64,000 nt of DNA from Acidobacteriota bacterium (GTDB taxonomy: Bacteria; Acidobacteriota; Terriglobia; Terriglobales; Acidobacteriaceae): NCBI GenBank assembly GCA_013289685.1, contig JABCZL010000009.1, positions 186,001 to 250,000 on the forward strand, given 5' to 3'. Under the pieces are notes generated by a model. That model worked only from the letters and a program-made list of their open reading frames with translations, was not told where the DNA came from and made no database searches. Each line of letters begins with the position of its first letter. The first letter of the stretch is position 1. The translations under genes were made by a program, and so were the position numbers. Of the stretch, positions 59,172-64,000 are shown piece by piece.

Positions 59172-59760
59172 CGATTGCGATTGTAGCAATCACTGCTGGT
59201 GGAGGGGCGGACGCCCTCGTCCGCCCCGGCAGTGGCACACCCGCGTGCGGAGAATTGTGGCGATGCTCCCCGGACGAGGGCGTCCGGGGCTCTACGAAAA
59301 ATCTGTCACCCGGGTAGGTTAGGATTTCAGCCGCGATCTTCCCGCCGCGAATCGTGATCCGTGCCACGCTCACCGGCAACTTGAACCGCCGCGGCCCCGC
59401 GCTGCCGGGATTGAGATACAGCACTCCGTTCTTTGTCTCTTGCTTCGGGACGTGGCTGTGGCCGGAGATCACGACCTTAAATCCCGCCGCCTCAGGTTTC
59501 AGATCGAGCGCGGCCAGATCGTGCAGCACGTAGATGGAAATGGCGGCGAGTTCAACAACTTCGGTCTCCGCTAGCTTGCGGGCCCACGCTGCCCTGTCGA
59601 CATTGCCGCGAATGGCAGTGACCGGCGCGACAGTTGTAAGTTTCTCGAGAATCTCCGGTCCGCCGATGTCGCCGGCGTGAATAATGTGGTCCGACCCGCG
59701 CAGCGCATCGAGCGCTTCGGGCCGAAGCAAGCCGTGAGTGTCGGAAATAACGCCGATCAG
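58996..59760 (-). CDS. YfcE/MJ0936-type metallophosphoesterase, no canonical start, C-terminus extended into tgt
   Basis: The conserved body runs from GVISDTHGLLRPEA (metal ligands D and H) through HAGDIGGPEILE, IRGNVD and VISGHSHVPKQE to LNPGSAGPRRF, all intact for a small MPE phosphodiesterase. Typical length is ~155-165 residues. Upstream of LIGVISDTHG the frame has no ATG, GTG or TTG before a TGA; only ATC (59763) or CTG (59760) are available, so I place the start at the CTG with doubt. The normal end near 59310 has no stop: the frame passes through a GC-rich repeat and overlaps tgt by 176 bases, adding ~95 foreign residues. Confidence 0.7.
   Translation of the reverse strand: MIGVISDTHGLLRPEALDALRGSDHIIHAGDIGGPEILEKLTTVAPVTAIRGNVDRAAWARKLAETEVVELAAISIYVLHDLAALDLKPEAAGFKVVISGHSHVPKQETKNGVLYLNPGSAGPRRFKLPVSVARITIRGGKIAAEILTYPGDRFFVEPRTPSSGEHRHNSPHAGVPLPGRTRASAPPPAVIATIAIDGTAIPYRKDRWHRAPWAAAHTARRDSDAGVYAGGNRGVGERHFPGHSRGTGRAHHSR
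59204..59289. repeat. Pair of GC-rich hairpins between phosphoesterase body and tgt
   Basis: GGGGCGGACG-CCCT-CGTCCGCCCC at 59204-59227 and CCCCGGACG-AGGG-CGTCCGGGG at 59268-59289. They are hairpins of the type at 10404 and 15673 and encode part of the unusual C-terminus of the phosphoesterase frame. Confidence 0.75.
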
Positions 59761-59767
59761 GATGGGG

Positions 59768-59844
59768 CTCTCAGTTCTCAGTTCTCAGTTCTCAGTTCTC
59801 AGTCTTGGGTCCGAGGTCTGCGGTCTGAAGTCCGAGGTCCGACT
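59768..59844. repeat. Two adjacent heptamer arrays (CTCAGTT and GGTCTGA)
   Basis: Five CTCAGTT units occupy 59768-59804. Directly after, at 59808-59844, come GGTCCGA, GGTCTGC, GGTCTGA, AGTCCGA, GGTCCGA. They fill the whole space between the phosphoesterase body and the thioesterase stop codon, and the first array begins five bases from the place where a start codon should be. Confidence 0.8.
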
Positions 59845-60234
59845 TCACTTCCCCTTCATTTTTTCAACAAACTTGCCGATGCTGACCACCGCCCGACCCA
59901 CGGTTCCCCGACCAATCTCCTGCGCATCATCGCGGGCCGCAACACGCAGAATATAAAAGCGCCCGTCGAACGATTCGAGTTCGGCCTCCGCCATGATGCG
60001 CGCGCCGATGCCGCTGGCGGCGCGATGTTCAACGTTGATCGACGTCCCCACCGTAATCTCGTCGCCTTCACAATAAGGCTGCAGCGCATGGAATGCGGCG
60101 GTCTCCATCAGCCGGATCATGTCCGGAGTCGAATACACCGGCGGCAGTTCCGGATGGTGCGACGTGAGCGTGTGCCTGAACTCCACCGTCTCCTTCGCCT
60201 CGCCACGCGCCCCGATTGGAATGTCTTTAGCCAA
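59845..60234 (-). CDS. Thioesterase family protein (FlK-like hotdog fold)
   Basis: A 129-residue hotdog protein. YSTPDMIRLMETAAFHALQPY is the block with the conserved Thr/Glu-type active residues of the fluoroacetyl-CoA thioesterase FlK subfamily, and GTSINVEHRAASGIG provides the His. The length is normal. The actual acyl-CoA substrate cannot be inferred; in most bacteria these are general acyl-CoA thioesterases. It lies downstream of a terminator separating it from the CADD-like gene. Confidence 0.85.
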   Translation of the reverse strand: MAKDIPIGARGEAKETVEFRHTLTSHHPELPPVYSTPDMIRLMETAAFHALQPYCEGDEITVGTSINVEHRAASGIGARIMAEAELESFDGRFYILRVAARDDAQEIGRGTVGRAVVSIGKFVEKMKGK

Positions 60235-60249
60235 AACCGCTGCCTTCCA

Positions 60250-60287
60250 AAAAAGAAATGAGCCAATGATTTTATCGAATCACTGGC
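60250..60287 (-). terminator. Terminator of the CADD-like gene
   Basis: On the minus strand GCCAGTGATT-CGATAA-AATCATTGGC (10-bp stem with one G-U) is followed by TCATTTCTTTTTTGG. It ends 16 bases before the thioesterase start. Confidence 0.75.
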
Positions 60288-60311
60288 CCTTCGTCTTCGA
60301 CACTCCGCTGA

Positions 60312-61016
60312 TTACGCCACGGCCATCGCCGTCCGGCGCGCCTCGATCCCATCCAGCGCCTGCCACAGCATGCGCGCCGCGATCTCAGCCGCGTCCAGAG
60401 CGGCTTCCGCGGTCTCGGGATGAGCAGCGATCCGCTTTTCCAGCTGATTGCGCCACACGCGCGAATGGTAAACATCGGCCGTCGCATGCAGAGAGAAATA
60501 GCCGCAGGTCTTGTCGTCAGCCCCGTACATCGCGCGCAGGCCGAGCTCTTTTTCCTTGGCAATGCGAGGCACCTGCGACTCGTACGTGTAGAAAGTGGCG
60601 AGCGCGTCTTCCGGCGAGCCTTCGCTGGCTACCTGATGAAAATGCTTGATCAACTGCCGAATCTCCGGCACTGGACGATGCCACTCCAGATTGCGGCTCG
60701 ATCCCATGCCCTCGGCGAAGTCGAGCCAAAGGTCAGAATGCGGAACCCCGTCCCGGCCCGGACGCCCGTCCACACCCTTCTCGTCGCACATGTTGGCGAG
60801 CACCGCCCGCCGCAGATCGCCCTCCTCCAGGCGCATCCCCAGAGCCGCCAGGTAAGACGGAAACGCCTCCACGTGATGGTAGTAGTCCTGTGCGTACTCG
60901 CGCAGATCGTCGCGCGTCAACTGGCCCGCCGACCACGCCTTGTAAAACGGATGGCAGAGCAGGTCATACTTTCCGATGCGCGCGTCCAGTTGCTCAAAAA
61001 ATTCCGCAGTATTCAT
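60312..61016 (-). CDS. CADD-like / TenA-PqqC-type iron oxidase-fold protein
   Basis: A 234-residue helical protein from ATG 61016 with AGGGGG upstream. FFEQLDARIGKYDLLCHPFYKAW, YAQDYYHHVEAFPSYLAALG and GYFSLHATADVYHSRVW carry the His/Glu metal ligands of the haem-oxygenase-like fold. It resembles CADD (Chlamydia protein associated with death domains), a self-sacrificing enzyme that makes p-aminobenzoate in folate synthesis. Whether this protein makes pABA is unproven; no folate genes are nearby. A minus-strand terminator lies downstream. Confidence 0.85.
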   Translation of the reverse strand: MNTAEFFEQLDARIGKYDLLCHPFYKAWSAGQLTRDDLREYAQDYYHHVEAFPSYLAALGMRLEEGDLRRAVLANMCDEKGVDGRPGRDGVPHSDLWLDFAEGMGSSRNLEWHRPVPEIRQLIKHFHQVASEGSPEDALATFYTYESQVPRIAKEKELGLRAMYGADDKTCGYFSLHATADVYHSRVWRNQLEKRIAAHPETAEAALDAAEIAARMLWQALDGIEARRTAMAVA

Positions 61017-61168
61017 GATGCCCCCTGGGAGTTTTATCGGACAGCCCAATATACGGGCGAAAAGGCCAGATCAGCAAGTGATGGAGATCACATGGCCCGC
61101 CAAGTTGCTAGAATAAAAGAGGAAACGAGCACAAGGATTTTCCGGGGTTCGCTTTCAGCCGCTTTGCA

Positions 61169-63247
61169 ATGCAGTTCACCGAACAATTCGATGTCGTAGT
61201 CGTCGGCGCCGGCCATGCCGGCTGCGAAGCCGCGATGGCCGCCGCGCGCATGGGCCTGAAGACTGCGCTCTACACGCTCAACGTGGACCTGATCGCGCAG
61301 ATGTCGTGCAACCCCGCCGTGGGCGGCATCGCCAAGGGACACCTGGTGCGCGAAGTCGACGCCCTCGGCGGCATCATGGGCGAAATCACCGACGCGGTGG
61401 GCATCCAGTTCCGCCTGCTGAATACTTCTCGCGGCCCGGCTGTGTGGTCACCCCGAGCGCAATGCGACAAGCAAGCCTACCGCCTGAAGATGCGCGAGCT
61501 GCTGGAATCGCAGTCGAATCTCAAGATCAAGCAGGCTGAAGTCGCGGATCTGATCTTAGAACCGTCGTTGGTCGTTAGTCGTTGGTCGTTGGCCAACCCA
61601 ACCGAGCCGGGCGATCTGGCTAACGACCAACGACTAACGACCAACGACCGTCGCCGGGTCCTAGGCATTCGCCTCCGTGACGGCCGCACCGTCGGCGCCC
61701 CCGCGGTCATCATCACCACGGGAACATTCCTCAACGGCCTGATTCACTGCGGAGAACAGCAATATCCTGCCGGACGTTCGGGCGAACCCAACGCGGTTTT
61801 GCTCGGTGAAGCGCTGAAGAAACTGGGCCTGCGCGGATGCCGCCTCAAGACCGGCACTCCGCCGCGCCTCGATGGACGCACCATCGACTGGTCGCGCTTT
61901 CCGGCTCAACCGGGCGACGTTGACCCTACGCCGTTCAGTTTCCGCACCAAGCGCGTCGCCCACCACGATTCGCAAGTCCCCTGTTACATTGCCTACACCA
62001 CGGCCGAAACGCACCGCATCATCCGCGAAAACGTGCACCGCTCGCCCATGTACAGCGGGCAGATCCAGTCGATCGGCCCGCGCTACTGCCCGTCGATCGA
62101 AGACAAGATCGTAAAGTTTCCCGACAAGGAGACGCACCAACTCTTTCTCGAACCGGAAGGATTGAACACGCACGAGATTTACGTGAACGGCATGAGCACT
62201 TCTCTGCCGGTCGAAGTGCAGATGCAGATTCTGAAGTCGATCCCCGGCCTCGAAAACGCGGAGATGCTGCGCCCCGGTTACGCCATCGAGTACGACTCCA
62301 TCGATCCCACCGAACTGGAGCGCACGCTCGAAACCCGCAAGATTGCCGGCCTGTTCCTGGGGGGCCAGATCAACGGCACCTCCGGCTACGAGGAAGCGGC
62401 ATGCCAGGGACTGATGGCCGGCATCAACGCCGGGTTGCAGGTGAAGGGGCAGCCGCCGCTGATTCTCGACCGCACCGAGGCCTACACTGCGATCCTGATC
62501 GACGACCTGATTTCCAAGGGCACGAACGAGCCTTACCGCATGTTCACTTCGCGCGCCGAGTTCCGCCTGCACCTGCGCATCGACAACGCCGACCGCCGCC
62601 TCACCCCTCACGGCCGCCGCGTAGGCCTGATCTCGGACGAAGCGTGGGCCGATTTTCAAGCGAAGCAGCAGCGCCTGCAGAAGCTGAAGAAGCTGCTGGA
62701 AAGCACGCGGATTACCGCAGATATGCTGGAGCGTTGTCATTCCGAGGCGCGAAGCGACGAGGAATCTGCTGTCGCCGACAGCTCACCGGGTGCCGTCTCA
62801 TGGGGATCTGGAACAGGCCAGACGCTGGCGCAACTCATGAAGCGTCCGGAAGTCACGGTCGAGCAACTCGTCCCAGTGCTGAAGGAACTCACGCCGGAGT
62901 TTTTCGCAAGAAATTCCTCTGTGTCCCCTGTGGTGAAGATTTCTTCGGAGGTAAGAAACGAACTCAAGTCCGTCGAGACCGAGATCAAGTACGAAGGCTA
63001 CCTGCTGCAGCAACAGCGAGCCATGGAGCGCCTGAAGAAGGCCGAGCAGCACTCGATTCCCGACTGGTTCGACTACCGCTCCGTGAGCGGCCTCTCGCGT
63101 GAGATGCAGGAAAAACTGACCCACGTCCGCCCGCGCACCATCGGCCAGGCCTCGCGCATTCCTGGAGTGACGCCCGCGGCCGTGTCGCTGGTCAACGTCT
63201 TCATCGAGATTCAGGCACGCCGCCGCGACCAGGCCGCCGCGCTCTAG
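61169..63247 (+). CDS. mnmG: tRNA uridine-5-carboxymethylaminomethyl modification enzyme MnmG (GidA), with three repeat-derived inserts
   Basis: A 692-residue MnmG; the usual length is ~620-630. The FAD motif [20 protein letters not shown] starts at residue ~11. [27 protein letters not shown] and the C-terminal [19 protein letters not shown] are well conserved. With MnmE it modifies U34 of tRNAs. The extra length comes from three segments: residues ~132-162 (from a heptamer inverted repeat), ~523-552 (GTCATTCCGAG type repeat plus linker) and ~582-593 (CTGTGTCCCCTGTGG arm). All keep frame and lie outside the FAD motif. Confidence 0.95.
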   Translation: MQFTEQFDVVVVGAGHAGCEAAMAAARMGLKTALYTLNVDLIAQMSCNPAVGGIAKGHLVREVDALGGIMGEITDAVGIQFRLLNTSRGPAVWSPRAQCDKQAYRLKMRELLESQSNLKIKQAEVADLILEPSLVVSRWSLANPTEPGDLANDQRLTTNDRRRVLGIRLRDGRTVGAPAVIITTGTFLNGLIHCGEQQYPAGRSGEPNAVLLGEALKKLGLRGCRLKTGTPPRLDGRTIDWSRFPAQPGDVDPTPFSFRTKRVAHHDSQVPCYIAYTTAETHRIIRENVHRSPMYSGQIQSIGPRYCPSIEDKIVKFPDKETHQLFLEPEGLNTHEIYVNGMSTSLPVEVQMQILKSIPGLENAEMLRPGYAIEYDSIDPTELERTLETRKIAGLFLGGQINGTSGYEEAACQGLMAGINAGLQVKGQPPLILDRTEAYTAILIDDLISKGTNEPYRMFTSRAEFRLHLRIDNADRRLTPHGRRVGLISDEAWADFQAKQQRLQKLKKLLESTRITADMLERCHSEARSDEESAVADSSPGAVSWGSGTGQTLAQLMKRPEVTVEQLVPVLKELTPEFFARNSSVSPVVKISSEVRNELKSVETEIKYEGYLLQQQRAMERLKKAEQHSIPDWFDYRSVSGLSREMQEKLTHVRPRTIGQASRIPGVTPAAVSLVNVFIEIQARRRDQAAAL
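61562..61652 (+). repeat. Inverted pair of CGTTGGT heptamer arrays inside mnmG
   Basis: The left arm repeats CGTTGGT, CGTTAGT, CGTTGGT, CGTTGG; the right arm repeats ACGACCA, ACGACTA, ACGACCA, ACGACC. It lies in frame inside mnmG and encodes ~30 residues that relatives lack. Confidence 0.85.
62737..62771 (+). repeat. GTCATTCCGAG-type hairpin repeat inside mnmG
   Basis: GTCATTCCGAGGCGCGAAGC followed by GACGAGGAATCTGCT, the same family as the element in tgt at 58554. In frame in mnmG. Confidence 0.8.
62912..62946 (+). repeat. Right arm of the ACCACAGAGG repeat inside mnmG
   Basis: CTCTGTGTCCCCTGTGGT (62918-62935 approx.) is identical to the right arm of the intergenic element at 23308-23381. 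Here it encodes SSVSPVV in the third MnmG insert. Confidence 0.8.
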
Positions 63248-63906
63248 CCGGCTCGCTTCGCCCGTTCATCGTCTCCCGTTTGCAGCTCCGGTGAGGAAGT
63301 GCTCGTCCGCCTCCGAAAACGCGGAAACAGAAATCCCGTGCTTTGCCGGTAAGCGGCATACTCCTCCCCGAACTCCGCGGTCATCAACTTTTCCTCCCGC
63401 AGGGCCTTATGGGAATGCGCCGCCAATATCACTAACACGGCCAGGACTCCGCGCCACTCGCCCATCACCAGCGCCGTCCCCATGGCTGCCAGCAGCATCC
63501 CGGTGTAGATCGGATGCCGCACAAACGCATAGGGACCGGACTGGATCAAGCGATGCCCCTCTTTGAGAGTGACTCGCGCACTCCAGTACTGGCCGATGCA
63601 ATACCGCGCCCAGATCGCGACCACGACGCCCGCACTCGTCAAAGCAATTCCGCTCCAGGCAATCCATTCTTCAGCGGGAAGAAACCGCAGCCGCAGCGGC
63701 CAGATTCGCAGCGAACGAGAAAAGAGAAGCAGAAAAGCCAGCAACATCGGCCCCAGCGTGGTTAAGCGGTCCACCAGAGGTTCGGCAGTCTTGGTGCGCT
63801 TCACCCGCAACCAGGTGATCGCCCAGTAGGCCCCGAAGAAATACCAGGGAATCAACTCGATCTGCCACAGCGTCAGCGGGTTTTTCACGACATCCACTCT
63901 AATCAA
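63244..63906 (-). CDS. Isoprenylcysteine carboxyl methyltransferase-family membrane protein
   Basis: A 220-residue protein with five hydrophobic segments. [22 protein letters not shown] and [20 protein letters not shown] are the SAM-binding ICMT/PEMT-type motifs. In bacteria such proteins methylate small lipids or are of unknown use; prenylated proteins are not expected. It converges with mnmG and shares four bases with its end. It is transcribed away from ruvA. Confidence 0.85.
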   Translation of the reverse strand: MIRVDVVKNPLTLWQIELIPWYFFGAYWAITWLRVKRTKTAEPLVDRLTTLGPMLLAFLLLFSRSLRIWPLRLRFLPAEEWIAWSGIALTSAGVVVAIWARYCIGQYWSARVTLKEGHRLIQSGPYAFVRHPIYTGMLLAAMGTALVMGEWRGVLAVLVILAAHSHKALREEKLMTAEFGEEYAAYRQSTGFLFPRFRRRTSTSSPELQTGDDERAKRAG

Positions 63907-63955
63907 GAAAGCACGTCAAGAGGAAGTTCTATGTGGGCGCTACAATGGCGTGAGC

Positions 63956-64000
63956 ATGATTGCCCACTTGCGCGGAAAGCTGCTGGCCAAGCATCCCAAC
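63956..64000 (+). CDS. ruvA: Holliday junction branch migration protein RuvA, N-terminus (cut by window)
   Basis: ATG 63956 begins MIAHLRGKLLAKHPN, the typical RuvA start (MIxxLRGxLLxKxPN). Only 15 residues are visible. A TACAAT ten bases upstream could be a -10 box, which would give a very short leader. RuvA with RuvB migrates Holliday junctions in recombinational repair. Confidence 0.8.
   Translation, partial: MIAHLRGKLLAKHPN

Noticed and set aside
1578-61652. Heptamer arrays as CRISPR arrays
   Set aside because: Units are ~7 nt, degenerate and contiguous, with no spacers and no cas genes.

Overview
The window reads as chromosomal DNA of an Acidobacteriota member, most likely a Terriglobia/Koribacter-like lineage. 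The grounds are GC-rich coding, three genes for the acidobacterial VWFA-related family, a stand-alone MglA-type GTPase, a diderm envelope gene set (LptD, TonB/ExbB/ExbD, SurA-like foldase, SecDF-YajC) and very repeat-rich intergenic spacers. No rRNA, tRNA, CRISPR array or prophage was found. Assignments come from reading motifs by eye; no database search was possible.

Layout. 1-7.9 kb: the end of an RluA-type pseudouridine synthase, three VWFA-related secreted proteins, a DUF3052 protein, a Gfo/Idh/MocA oxidoreductase, a Tat-signal aminotransferase and an MglA-like GTPase. 7.9-13.6 kb: accessory genes, namely a secreted unknown, a GIDE-domain protein, a glutamine-amidotransferase-like protein lacking the usual His, an ORF6N protein with matching palindromes upstream and inside it, and two tandem small paralogues. 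13.6-23.8 kb: MsrA/MsrB, LexA, thioredoxin, a decayed cytochrome c, a sigma factor with a membrane anti-sigma fusion, a REP-associated transposase between REP palindromes, RpmB, FKBP and RidA. 23.9-36 kb: a polytopic membrane protein, RelA/SpoT, a TIGR01777 epimerase, an AhpD-like selenoprotein with an in-frame UGA and a SECIS-like hairpin, an APC permease, a DUF885 protein and an RDD protein. 36-43.3 kb (+): LptD, LarE, a secreted phosphatidylserine-decarboxylase-like protein inside a unit bounded by 21-bp inverted repeats, a DsbA-like protein and a PpiC/SurA lipoprotein. 43.3-50.3 kb: biotin carrier and biotin carboxylase subunits, then a glycan-type cluster (GT39, radical SAM, GT2, GT39). 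50.4-61 kb (-): a TPR lipoprotein, ExbD-ExbD-ExbB-TonB, SecF-SecD-YajC-Tgt, a phosphodiesterase, a thioesterase and a CADD-like protein. 61-64 kb: MnmG, an isoprenylcysteine methyltransferase-like protein and the start of RuvA.

The strongest unusual signals are: (1) the AhpD-like selenoprotein; (2) several intergenic repeat families, many built from degenerate units of about 7 nt in inverted pairs, of which copies lie in frame inside tgt and mnmG; (3) the TIR-bounded unit carrying the PSD-like gene; (4) the 27-33 bp palindrome shared by the leader and the coding region of the ORF6N gene.
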